Below are positions 51,601-62,900 of a stretch of 64,000 nt of DNA, piece after piece (the stretch's first letter is position 1; each line of letters starts with the position of its first letter). The stretch spans positions 594,501 to 658,500 of the forward strand of contig JANFNE010000009.1 of assembly GCA_024867545.1 (NCBI GenBank), given 5' to 3'. The position numbers were made by a program, and so were the translations under genes. The notes under the pieces are model-generated. The model saw nothing but the letters and a program-made list of their open reading frames with translations, did not search any database and had not been told where the DNA came from. Origin of the DNA: Phytopythium helicoides (lineage: Eukaryota > Oomycota > Peronosporomycetes > Pythiales > Pythiaceae).

Positions 51601-53543
51601 TTATTGTTTCTGTGGTGAATCTTGCGATTCCAATTCTGACAGTGACTCCCGGAGAGTCCGACTAGACTCGGTTGAGCTCCAGTACCGTGATGATGACCTC
51701 CCAGTGTAGTCAAATGAGAGAATGAGGTCGTCAGCTGTCGCTCCACTTGCTGCATTCAGACTGCAAATTTCTGGGAGAGACTTCGATGTTTGAAGTTTGC
51801 CTGAACCGGATATGCCTTGATCTATCCCCACCTTCGTAAACCGATTTGAGGAGCTTGAGCGCGACCGATCCACGTTTGTGGCCGAGACACTTTCAATCGT
51901 TGAGATTGACATTACCGCCTCCGGTATTCTCGATTCAAGTGTCTCTGCTGGCTCAGCATCTTCCTCCGGTGTCGAATTCAGGGTAGACCTTGTACCAGGG
52001 TTTTGAACGGACGCTGGAGTCACCGCCTGCTTTTGCTTGTTGCGTCGACCAGCGCGTGGGCTATTGACTCCCTTGGCGTATGGGACTTCATTGTCACATT
52101 CAGCTGTGCGATCGCAACGAATCTCTTTTTCTTTGAGAGAGTGGACAAACGTCGGGATGATGGGAGGCTTCTGATGCCGAATAACTGAACATCACACAAG
52201 TGTGAGCAACTTTACAATCTCTAGCGTATCATCCATCAAATGAGCCCACATAATACTTACGTGGCCACGCAACAGTGCGAAAGAACGAGTGTGCCTTGAT
52301 AGACAATGGGTTCTGAAGACGCTGAGCTCTATCCTTGGCGAGCAATTTACTGATAAGGTCTTTGCACTCGTTACTGACGGCGATATCATCAGGGAATGTG
52401 ACTTCCTCGGTTACGTCAATGATGTTCTCAAGCGTCTCCTTTTTCGACGCACCCTTGAATGGGGTTCTCCCAAACACCATTTCGAACAGCAAGATGCCGT
52501 AGGCCCACCAGTCTACTGATCCAGCATAGCCCTCTTCAGAGAATATCTCAGGTGCCACGTACTCGTGTGTTCCTACGAATGACGCCATTTTCTCTCCTTT
52601 GTCTAGATGGGATTCAGTATCTAATGCGGGGTAGAATGGTGGAGGTCCGCACAGGCGTGCACAGCATGAGCGACGGCGCACAGGCTGCTCAATAACGTCA
52701 TCAGAACCGCCAAGTTTAGCAGAAGAAAAGGTGACAGCAATTGACCGACGCTGACCAAACGATTGAGATCGCACATTGGGAGGGATGGCAACCTCGACAG
52801 GTAGCTGTGGCTTTATCTCGCGAGCCAAGTCAAAATCGGACAGCATAATGTGTCCGGATTCGTGAACGAGAATATTCTCAGGCTTGAGATCACGGTAAAC
52901 GACACCAAGTAGGTGCAGATATTCCAGAGCGAGCAGAACCTCTGCGGCGTAAAAGCGAGCTTGTGACTCCGAGAGCAACTGCTTGTCTTGGCGCTTCAGA
53001 AAAGAAAAAAATTCGCCACCAGCGCAGTACTGCATGATTAGGTAGAAGAAGTCTGGGGTTTGGAACGTGAAGTCCAATCCTACAATGAACGGGTGGTGTG
53101 CAATCGATAGAATGTGCTTTTCGGTCAGAATGCGCTGCACACGATTCATCTTGATTAACTCGCTCTTTTTGACAACCTTCATGGCAAAGAAGCCTTCGGT
53201 CTCAAGTCCCTAACATCAAACGAGAGGCGTCAACGACGTGCAAGAAGCCTTATCAGTAGTACAGTATCTAACGTACAACACTGCGAACCAGGTACACCCT
53301 CCCGGTTGAGCCTGCGCCAAGCATGCGGATCTTTTCAAAGTTGGTCGGTCCAATGCGTGGTGGTTGCGACAACACTGGCATGGACAGCGCTCTTTCCAAC
53401 TCAGACTTGGTCGTGGGTAGAGCATCTCTGCTTTCCTCCGCCAGATTTGGGTTGATGTCTGCGACGGATTCACTACTAGTGTCGAGGTTGATGGACGCAG
53501 AACGAGTCGCGACAGGTTCGTCGCCAGCGAGCAATCTCATCAT
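51601..53543 (-). CDS. AGC-family Ser/Thr protein kinase with DFD motif (AGC VIII / flippase-kinase-like)
   Basis: Three exons: 53543..53277, 53209..52261 and 52184..51601, giving 599 residues. Kinase features: glycine loop LGAGSTGRVYLV, catalytic Lys in FAMKVV (K100, restored by splicing), YRDLKPEN (D196), and DFD in place of DFG (residues 214-216). About 75 inserted residues follow before GTHEYVAPE, then DWWAYGILLFEM. The hydrophobic AGC end segment AWPLIRHQKPPIIP appears only after joining exon 3. DFD plus an activation-loop insert is the mark of plant AGC VIII kinases (phototropin, PINOID, D6PK) and fungal Fpk1/Nrc2 flippase kinases. A role in membrane-lipid or polarity signalling is therefore plausible but inferred. 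The Ser-rich tail (about 410-599) is disordered. Confidence 0.9.
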
Positions 53544-53590
53544 GGTCAGTCTTAAGCCTCGGTTGGCATCTACGAGGTGTCGATCGCCTT

Positions 53591-53625
53591 AGCAGCAAAT
53601 CGAGAATCAATGAGATTAGATTGGT
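53591..53625 (-). promoter_or_regulatory. Possible oomycete initiator-like element upstream of the AGC kinase
   Basis: On the minus strand, about 60 nt before the kinase ATG, a CTCATTGATTCTCGATTTG stretch loosely resembles the oomycete core promoter (an Inr TCATT element followed by an AT-rich flanking promoter region). A CCAAT pentamer lies just upstream. The match is approximate and is offered only as a candidate transcription start. Confidence 0.3.
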
Positions 53626-53794
53626 GTCGTCGGCATCACGACAAGGCTATCAGTGGACAGTGGACGAAGGAGCGTGGCTTCTGGCTATTTTCCGCGGCGC
53701 TATCCTTGGCTCAGATCAGACGCGAGCACCAAAACGAGATCGAGTAGAAATTTGATGCAGTTTGCGTCATGGTTGACTGGCATTAACTGGTGGA

Positions 53795-54070
53795 TTAGTG
53801 CTGCTGTTCCTTCAGTTGCTGCTGCTCCAGGCGCTTCTTCCGGTCGCGCTTAATGTCACGGATGACGCCGTTGCGCATGGTCTGCACCTCCACAAACCCT
53901 CATAAGCACCTCCCACAACCGCTATACTTCCCACCACTCGCTCCTCGCACCTCCTTGTCGATTACTTGCTGCCGGTGCGCGTAGTAGATGGCGTAGGTCG
54001 CGCCGGCCGTGACGGTCGACAGCATGATCACCGGCAGCTTGGACAGCACGCGCGTGCGCAGCGAGGGCAT
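53795..54070 (-). CDS. PET117: PET117-like cytochrome c oxidase assembly protein
   Basis: Two exons, 54070..53951 and 53881..53795, giving 68 residues; the human protein has 81. The sequence starts MPSLRTRVLSKLPVIMLST, has one hydrophobic helix, then HRQQVIDKETMRNGVIRDI and a basic/Gln-rich end. The pattern of one membrane helix followed by a (H/K)xxQxxDxExMxxGVIRDIxR stretch is the PET117 signature. PET117 is a small mitochondrial inner-membrane protein that supports complex IV assembly, linking heme a synthesis (COX15 oligomers) to pyruvate dehydrogenase regulation in some eukaryotes. The family call comes from this motif. The gene was easy to miss because no single ORF spans it. An additional upstream exon cannot be excluded. 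Confidence 0.75.
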
Positions 54071-54346
54071 CTCCAGGCTCGCAGCTGCACGCAGAATGCA
54101 GTGAGCAGGTTTGTAGGTAGACAGCTGGGCTCGCTTGAAGCTGGCGAGCCGCGGTCTGCCGCCTCCGCTTCACCCAACACCAGCTCAGCACCTTGGTGGC
54201 GGCAATGACGCGCGAAACAGACTGGGGAGCTACGCTCAATATTTCATCCAATGGGCAGTGATTCAGTCCTTGTAAATCAGCCAATGATCATCGCGTATTC
54301 GCCGAAAATAGCTGCTGAAGAAGCACTTCAAGGCGCATTCGCGACC

Positions 54347-55340
54347 ATGTACATCGGGCCGTGGCAGGAGTACCGGCTCGCGCAGCTACAGGGCGACGCC
54401 GTGCAGCGGCTGCGGCGCGAATGGGAGACGCAGCTACGCGCGGAGCTTCCCGAGGGCGACGACGCCAGGTGCGGCGCTGGTCGTGGCGGATGGCGGTGGT
54501 GGCGCCAACAAGCTGACGCTGCGCAGGATCCGAGAGCTCATGCAGCCGCTGGTGGCCAAGCTGCCGGCGCTGCTGCTGTCGGCGACGTCGACGGCGGCTT
54601 CGAAGCGGCGGGAGGGCGTTGGAACGAGGGACAAGCCGCGGAGACCGGCGACTGTGGGGACCAGCAGTCGCTCGGAGCTGGCGGATGACCACGGGAGGAC
54701 GCAACATGGACACAAGAAGGCGAGCAAGAACAGCAGCAACCAGGAGACGCACGACGCTGATGCTGATGCGACAGCTGCGGCTGGAGTAGGCCCGAAGCCA
54801 CCAGTCCCGAGGGCACCGACGAGGAAAAAGACAAAGAAACCCAATAGCGCGCCGCTGACAGCTATCGAGCAGGTCCAGCGCAGGAAAAAGATGTTCGCGA
54901 CCTGGATCAAGAAGGCGTCAAGTAGTACAGACAGCGGCGACGATCTACCGGAGACTGCAAACTCCGATAGATCACCATCACCTCAAATGGATGGCACAGC
55001 AGGCGCTAATGCCAGCTCCCAAAGCGTCAGGCTACCGCCGCTGTCCTCGAGCCAAGCAATTGTTCCACGTGAGCTTCCCCAATTAGCAGGTGGTGGATCT
55101 CACACTCAGTTGCCACCAATCTCCTCTCCTGCAAGGGGCTGGGACTTTGTCTACGACTCCATGGCGAGTGGAGCGCTAGCTTCCAGTGCCCAGTCTGCTC
55201 CAAGTGACCCTGCCGAGAGTTCGAACTGTGATGACCTCGACGAGTCCTTTGATGAGGAAGAGGTCAACAACTTCCTCAACTGGACTGACACCTTGCTGTG
55301 CCCCGCCGACCTCGATGACTGTGGCGACTTCAATGAGTGA
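54347..55340 (+). CDS. Unknown basic/disordered protein, two exons
   Basis: Exons 54347..54468 and 54527..55340 join in phase through a 58-nt intron (donor GTGCGG, branch-like GCTGAC, acceptor GCGCAG), giving 311 residues. The N terminus is MYIGPWQEYRLAQLQGDAVQ, a conserved-looking helical segment, and the next 50 residues are helical (RIRELMQPLVAKLPALLLS). From about residue 75 on it is low-complexity: Lys/Arg-rich, then Ser/Pro-rich, ending in an acidic DDLDESFDEEEVNNFLNW patch. I do not recognise the family. The upstream gap (54071-54346) holds CCAAT pentamers at 54248-54252 and 54280-54284 and probably a bidirectional promoter with PET117. Confidence 0.6.
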
Positions 55341-55720
55341 GTGAGCAAGAGCTGCGAGTCAACCGCACCAAGTCGAGAACAAGGCACATCGACTCGGAGC
55401 GAAAACGCTGCTCTCCCATTCGTGTGGCAGCTTCTCATAGTTTATCTGGAGTTGGCCGTCATCTTCAAGAAGCTCTCGGAGTCTTGTGTGGCCGATCCAC
55501 GCCCGCTGCGTCGTCACCGCCAGCGTCTCTCTTCCCGCCAGCCGCCTGCACCAACCCCCGGCTCATTCAGTCCCAATCCCGTCTCCATCGTGGCCCATAG
55601 ACCTCACCTGGCGGTCTGCGTGCTGGTAGCTGGCTCGAAGCACCTGGTGCGTCGGCGCCTGCTTGACCACTACGCCGCCACCACCCCGTGAGCCCACCGC
55701 CCGCCGGCACCTCTAGCGCA
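55341..55720. other. Intergenic region upstream of the PIG-F gene
   Basis: A 380-bp gap between two plus-strand genes. It has only weak ORFs and no repeat or RNA gene that I can see. It should contain the 3' UTR of the 311-residue gene and the PIG-F promoter. Confidence 0.4.
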
Positions 55721-56094
55721 ATGGCTACACTGCGAACCTTGGTGCGTCGGCGGCTGCGTGTCGTGCGTCGCCACGTATCGCTGCGGCGCTTGGATCTGCG
55801 GCGTCGCACAGCGCTCAGCGTCCTCGTCAGCAGCTCCGGGAGGTGCGGCGACGTACGAGCTTGGGCCTGGCGCCAGGCGTCGAGCAGCGCGCGAAGGCGC
55901 TCGCGTCCCTCGACGGCCACTGCATCGTCTCCCGCGGCGCCGCGGGACTGTGGAATCCCATACTTTGTGTGCTGCACGCCACCCGCAAGATGACGACGCC
56001 GCTGATGCCGAAGCTCGCGCTGCTGCTCGCGCCGCCCGCGAGCGCGCTGGTGCTCCCCGCGCTGCTGTGCGTCGCGATCTACTTGTTTCTCTAG
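55721..56094 (+). CDS. 5' coding extension of PIG-F, or a separate tail-anchored protein
   Basis: An ATG at 55721 (MATLRTL) can be spliced (55741/55831, donor GTGCGT, acceptor GTCAG) to an open frame, QQLREVRRRTSLGLAPGVEQ and onward. This frame runs into the PIG-F start at 55990. If the next intron is retained, the frame ends at 56094 in a hydrophobic tail (LVLPALLCVAIYLFL) as a 94-residue tail-anchored protein. If it is spliced, PIG-F gains a 60-residue N-terminal extension. The composition looks coding, but no family is recognisable. This overlaps the PIG-F entry and should be read as an alternative. Confidence 0.35.
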
Positions 56095-56882
56095 CTGCAG
56101 CACGTGCTCCTGGCCCCTGACGTGTCGCTCCGCGCTCGAAACTCGCAGATTTGGCCTCAGTCTGGAGCAGGACGTGCGCGGCGGACTACTGCTTGCCACG
56201 GCGGCGGTCGCAGCGACGGCGGCGATCGCTAACAGCTCGCGCTTCCGGTCTGCGAGTCATGCGATCCGTAGTGTACTGGGGACGCTGGTCGGGACGCTGG
56301 GCTTCCACGCCGCCATCGTGCTCTTCGGAGCTCCTTTGACGCAGTGAGCTAGCTACTCAACTGCCATGGTTTTCGAATGAGGCTGTTCCTCTCACTCATA
56401 CGATGCTTGTAGGCTGGTCGAGCGCACGCTGCTGCTGGCGTTGTTGCTCGCCGTGCTGACGACGCTTCCCATGGCAACGCGCTTCGGTACGCGCTTCGAT
56501 GAGTGGATCCGTGTGCTGCTTCATCTCGAGTAGGTAGCTGCTGGGTTGTTGCGGACTTTCTTCATGGGATACTAAAACACTTGGACCTAGCGTGCGAGAC
56601 GCAGACGAAGTCTTCATGGCTGGTTGCTCGATTGGTGCGGTGACTGGCGCGTACCTGGGAGCTCTGCCGATCCCGCTTGATTGGGACCGGCCGTGGCAGG
56701 TGAATCTTGTCGATAACTACCTTCTTAGGCTGATCCTTCGTCTCACCAATGCTGATGAACTGCTACAGCAATGGCCATTGACGTGCGTATACGGAACACT
56801 GCTGGGCCACGCTCTTGGCGGAGCAATTGGTCTCGTAATTGGCGCGCGAATGCGGCGCTTTCGCAACGAAAAGCTGGAGTGA
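55990..56882 (+). CDS. PIGF: PIG-F, GPI-anchor biosynthesis ethanolamine-phosphate transferase subunit
   Basis: Five exons: 55990..56066, 56149..56343, 56413..56529, 56591..56699 and 56769..56882, giving 203 residues; human PIG-F has 219. The protein is mostly membrane helices. Diagnostic stretches are LFGAPLTQLVERTLLLALLL and, near the C terminus, GALPIPLDWDRPWQ followed directly after intron removal by QWPLTCVYGTLLGHALGG. PIG-F stabilises PIG-O and GPI7 in the ER membrane, which add ethanolamine phosphate to mannose residues of the GPI precursor. Intron 4 (56700..56768, 69 nt) lacks a stop and keeps the frame, so it is easily missed; removal brings PWQ next to QWP as in the family. The N-terminal start is less certain (see the overlapping entry). 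Confidence 0.82.
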
Positions 56883-56978
56883 ATACTGCACATCTCAACC
56901 ATAGAACATGTTTCCCGTTTGAAACAACAACAATCGTCAGTATTACAACTTAGCTAGCCTGTCAAGATGCATTTCCAA

Positions 56979-59900
56979 TCACGGTGCAACTGCAAGCGCA
57001 CTAGAGCGAAATGCAGAGCTCTTGAGGTACGCAACCAGCTTGGAGCGGGCAATGTCGCTCGAGTCGTCAAAAAGCACCTGCAGGATTTCCTGACGCTGGG
57101 GAGCGTCAGCGAGCGCCAAGAAGTCCAGCACATACGCCACCGCGCTTTCCTTGAGCGCAGGCCGAAGCGAGCGAAGACTTGCAATATACCGCTCAGTGAC
57201 TTCGTGCGCACACTCGGCGTCGTATTTGACCAGTGCAACAAGTGTCTGGCAAAGCGCGCTCATCAGCGATTTGGTTAATGAGCCCACGGCCAGCAGTCTG
57301 GACAGAGGGGCGGCGCATTTGCGCACCAGCGGTACAAACAGCGCGTCCTGTTGCCGAGAACGAGTGCACAGCTGATTGACCGCTTGAAGAGTGCTGTCTA
57401 GCTCCGTCCAGCTGACTCCTCCGTCTCCAAACAAATGCACGATCTTGTCTTGGTCCGTTGTAGCGGATAACAAGCTGACAAACTTTTCAATTTGCTGCTG
57501 CTGCGCAACGCTTACTAGTTGCTGCTGCTTGTCACGAAGTGCCGCCATGGACTCTCGCACGCTGTGGAGGCGAAGATCGCTGCAGTTGGTAGCGGAAATG
57601 ATCTCTTCCAACGAAGCAACATCAGGGTGGGACGCTGCGTACATGTCCATGATGGTGCGCAATACGGCAACTCGGTGCGGAGAAAGCACATGAGTCTTGG
57701 CGATAGCATAATCGGCATCTAGGGCATCGAAGATGGCATCCCATATTCGTGCGATGAGAGGGTAAAAGTCTGTAGCTCGGTGGTCGGCAATCACACTCAA
57801 CAACTTGAACATGAAGTCGCTGAATGTCGAGAAAACTTGCTGCATGTGCGTTCGGAGGCTCGGCCGCAGGATTTCCATCGTTTGCAGAACCTAGATATGG
57901 GCATAACACACTCACTGAGCCTACTACAGCCGCACAGCCTGAGATGATAAGCCACTTACGTTTACGAACAACGAGGTGTTGAGGTATATACGCGTCAGGG
58001 AAATGGAACCGACAATCTCCGTCAGTTTCTTCGGGAGCCGAGTTAGTATCAGCACTGGGTGCCTCCGCGCAATTTCGCGGAGCCGATCCATCGCGTCATT
58101 GACATCTTGCGCCAGATTGTTCAGCGTTTCGTCTACGTAAGCAACGAGTTTGGCATCCCCTAAGGACACATCCGGATCGGCGGCATTGGCGGTGGAAGTT
58201 GTGGTTGATAGTTCGCGTAGGTTGACCAGCGATTCCCAACCAGGATATAAAGCATCCAGGTGAATAGACACTTGTCTAGGGTTCTGAATGTACAATTTCT
58301 GATAAAGTAAAAGACACGGACTTGAGGTTAGACCATGATGCTATACATTTGTTGCATCCACAAAGACTTACCCCGATCATGTCACGACGAATTAGGTCAT
58401 GGACAGCAAGGGCTTTTGGATAAGCCTTGAAATTCGGCGTCGAACTCACCACAGCATCGATAACCTCCACAAGTACTGACACATTTGAGGTGTCGCCCAC
58501 TATCGCCAGGAGAAGTGTCAAGTCAATCGTATCAAACTTCCTGGAGTCTAGCTTCTCTCCATCCGGTCCCTCAATTAGTCCACGTAGCACCGCGATATCC
58601 TTCAGCAGTATGACGATACCGCGCGTTGTGAGGGTGTCCATCGCGAGTTGTTTGCTCTTCGCTTTCCATTGCTCGAGTGCGTCCCCGATGTATGCGGCCA
58701 CAGATTCGAGAACCAGCAACATATCGCCGTGCGCGCTTATATGAAGCGACTGAAGTGACGCAACCTTTTCGAGCTCGCATACGTTTACAATATGCTCAAT
58801 GAAAACAGCCGTATCGGTATACGAAAAAGTAGCTCCAGCAACTCGAAGCACATGCTGGACAATTTCACAGGATTCCTGTCGATGAGATGTGTTTGAGCAT
58901 TGGCAGATATGGTCCACCAAATCGAGAAGAGCATTTGCAAGCTCAGTAACACGCTCACGAGTGAAACAAGACGCCTGAACGTAGTGCAGTAGTGACATTC
59001 GCAATCCCCAGCTGGCCGAATTCGTTTCTCCAGGAGTGATGCCAGTTTGGCATGAAGTGATTAGAGATCGAACAATGGATGTGACGACACTGGTTGGAAC
59101 AGTCGAATGGTGTGTAACTGAAGGCGGTACGGTAATCGCTGTGTAGTTGGAGGAAAAATACGAGATCTCCGCTTGAGCGTAGGTTAAAGACTTCTCCACA
59201 CTCATTGTCTCGGATGGGCCGAATGCCATAGATGGCTCGGCTGAATAAAAAGGCTTTCTTGCACTCGAAACCTCCTCCACATTTGCCGCTGTCACAGTGA
59301 ATGCTGCAAACCCTTCTGAGAGCAAATCATCTTCGTCTTGATCGTTCTGGTCACGAAGTCCATCCATTTCTGAGCCACTTGCACTCACTTTGTGCAACCA
59401 TTTCACCAGCTCAGCGAGTTTATCCTTAGTACTTGGCGAGAAAATAGTTCGTGCTCCTTCAGTATCGTTGCTATAAGAGGTCAATGCAGACAAGACAAAA
59501 GCTGATGCGCTTTCCGGCGACTCTGCCTCAGCCGCTGCAGTTAAGCCTGACACAAGTTTGCTTTCGTTTGTCTTCAGCATATCTAGTAACGATTGAATCG
59601 CTGCCGAAAAGCACGACTCTTGGAGAGCAGAGCGTAACAGCAATCTCCACGTAGCGTCACATGTCATGGCACGCACAGTAGTCCGGCATAAATGAGGATC
59701 AGACGACGACGCTGCCAATTTTGCGAGCAAGTGGTCTGGGTAAAGTCGAGAATCTTTGGTCGCAATGAGCCCTGTGCTCGACAAGATTGCTGTTCCTGTG
59801 GTCGGGCGCGGAAACAAGCTCTGTGCAAGCTTTCGATAGCTAGGGTCAGAGCTCTTGATCCGGGCATCTTGTCGTGCGCCATCCCCGCGGGCGTGGGGCG

Positions 59901-62900
59901 AACAGAGCGCGAGAATTGCTCCATGGATTACTGGAAGAGGGAGTTTGATTTCACGAATTGCGTTCGAACCGTCTGCAACATAGAAAACCTTGCAATCGGA
60001 AAAGCTAATTCCGGCGTTCGCCTTTAGTTGCGGCGCAGACGATAACTGCAGCTCAATCACTCGCCACATGACATCGGTTACCGTAGAGAACACCACCTGA
60101 TCCTTCAACAAAAGTTTCCCAACAAACTCGCGCCCCGAAAGCAGTCGACCGTACGCGCCAGCAAGCATAAGTGACTTCTCAATGGCAGTTTTGTTCGTCT
60201 TTGGACCCGACGCATCTCCTTCCTTAGATTCGGTATCATCGGCTTGATTGCCCGGAGTATCGTCGTTCCAAAAGTCAAACAATGCCTTAACACACGATCG
60301 CAGAGCAGGGATCGAGGACTCGCGCTCAAGTAGTCCTTCCAAAGATGAGAATATCTTGGGTCGAACGTGAGAATAGCAAGGAAACTTGGTCAAGTCCGAA
60401 ATCCATCCAAACGACATCGACGCCGATCCAGCACTACCCAACACAGAGTCAAACGCCGTGATCTCGTCCTCGATAGACTCGAGGTCACTGGTAAGAGGCG
60501 TGGAGGCGCTCTCTACCTCTGAACTCGCGCCGGCGGCACTGCTTCCTGTGTTGCTGCTACTGGTCAAAAGGTACAGCACCTGCGAAGCAACGTGGCGAAC
60601 AGCCAAATCCAGAGAGCCTAGATTCTCGAGGTAGTACAAGACGATACTTGCCGCGATCTCAATGTTTGCAGAATCGCTACTCGTAAAGTACTCGCGGAGC
60701 TTTATCAACAATCTTGGAATGATTGAGCGCAACGCAGACGGGTTGAAAGAAGAGTGACTTGTTATGGTGTCTGAGCCTCCTGGTAGGCTGGCATTTCGTC
60801 CTCGCAATGCCAGTAGCAGCAATTTGCTCAGGCAACCATGTGGAAGGTACTGCACAGTATCAAAGTCGTCGCAAACAATATCAGCAATCCACCAAGCGCT
60901 GTCCGCTGACGAAGACTCCCCGGTACTCTGAACGTTATCGCTTGCAGCCACCATCTCCATAAGAAAGTCCGGGTTACGACACTTGCGGAGCCGAACGCCA
61001 AGTCTAAACTTGCGATCGAGAGTGTGCAAGTGCTCCAAGATGGCGGGTGGCGGCTGACGAGCAATTCCATCGAGCTCAAAAACCATCAGGGGATCCTCAA
61101 CTGCGGATGAATCTTGAACAAGTCGCGCCACCTGCTCCTCGTACTCTTGCAGCTGCTGATTTGCAACGAATACATTTGCAAACCGAGATTGGTGCTTTCC
61201 GAGCAAGATCGGGTCCGCAAAATTGGTGGGCGGAAATGAGAAGCGTCCGGTGATCACCATTTGCATCAAGCTGCGGAGAGTTGGAACGCTTTGCCATAAA
61301 AAGCGCCCCACAGTTTCAGGGTTAAAGCACCCGACAATCTGGTGACCAATTCAAAACCAGTTAGAATTGTTGTAATGACAGAAAGGTGCTCAAGAAAAAG
61401 CCTTACCAAAAGAATCGAGCAGCACACCCAAAACCGGCTGGAGTGACAGAAGTCGTGATCAGCCTTCTCCCCGCGGCTGTCCCACTGGCAAAACATGTTG
61501 TTAACATCCTGAGAATTAGAATAAAACTCCACACGCACGATCAACTTACCAAGGCAAGTTTCAGCAATTCGCCAACAAACGCGCTATCCTTTACTTGGAC
61601 GCCCAAAACGCCGCCTTTGCTCGCATAAGTCTTCAGATCGTCTTCGTGGGACCGCCACACATCCTCCCTCTGAAGATGCCCTTCTGCCGCTCGAAACACC
61701 ATTGACTCGATTGTGCGCAGAGCCTCCATGCGATCCACAGCGCGACATGCATTGTAAAGCGAGGTTAGACGTAAGAGTGATTCCTCGTGGACCGGGATAT
61801 CTTCTTTCGTCGACATGAAGCAAGTGCGATCGTGGTCTGTCGGTTGCATATCCACCGGGATCTCGAAGAAAAGCAGCTTTTTTACTGTTGTTTCGTAAAG
61901 CCTTCTCTCAAACGGCGTGTCTCCACTCAATTCGAAGTGGCGGAGAATGCTTGAGCAGCATCGAATTGCTTCCCGCTGCACGTAGGCAAGTGCTTGGAGT
62001 AGTTCTTCTTGAGCCTTGAGTGCGACAGTGATCGCCTTACCAGGAGTCTCGGAAGTTACTGGGGGAGTCGTTGTTCCTCCTGTACTAGTACTTGGTCCTG
62101 TGGCAGAATTTGGAGTGTTTGCGGCGCTGCTGCTAGCACTAGAAGTGCCGTTGCCTCCTGTCCCTATTTGTCCCTTGCCCTTAGGAACCCCGCTAGTGCT
62201 GACTGGCGTGATTTTTCCGTCACGCACACCCCCAAGCTTGTGGTGGCCTCGAGCCATACCGATTGACTGACTCGCGCGGCGAGGAATTGGTTGTGCACCG
62301 TGAAGCTTGTTAGTACCACTCATTCCGCTGGAGCCTGGTATTTGGCGACTTGACACATTACTTTGCTGAATTTGTAGATTCTTGACTGCAGCACCTCGCA
62401 TCAAGAGGACTAGCCAGACGATGCTAGTAAGTAGACCCATGTAATCAAGCAATCTTGCGTCGCCATTCAGTAGATCCCAGTGGCCGTCATTGTCCAGAAC
62501 TCCCACACAGAGCGCCTTCACATCGACGTGGTCGAATGTCAACTGCTTCAGTACCTTGCGAACAATTGTTTTTAGGACGGGAGCGACATCTCCAACGGCC
62601 GCAAGCTCCCTGACGACTCGAGCTAGCTCTCGGCTAGCTGTCATACCCGGGTGCGACGGCGGGCTTCGGTAGAATGCTTCATCAAGTCCACCAACAGCAC
62701 CCGACCCTCGCGCTGCTCGAAAGATTTGCTGCACCATTTTGATGTTATCGACGTCTTTGCCCATATTGTTCGGGCGTTCGCGAGCAATAAATACACCAAG
62801 TGCCTGCTTGAGGTACGACGTGTTTGCGCGCACAAGCTGCGTGACCGCTTCAACCTTCGTCTGGAACATTGTCGACTTGAGCTTCATTTTGAGCAGCAAG

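Noticed and set aside
55567..56199. A 210-codon minus-strand frame opposite the PIG-F 5' region
   Set aside because: Arg-rich shadow of GC-rich DNA; the plus strand carries phase-consistent exons.
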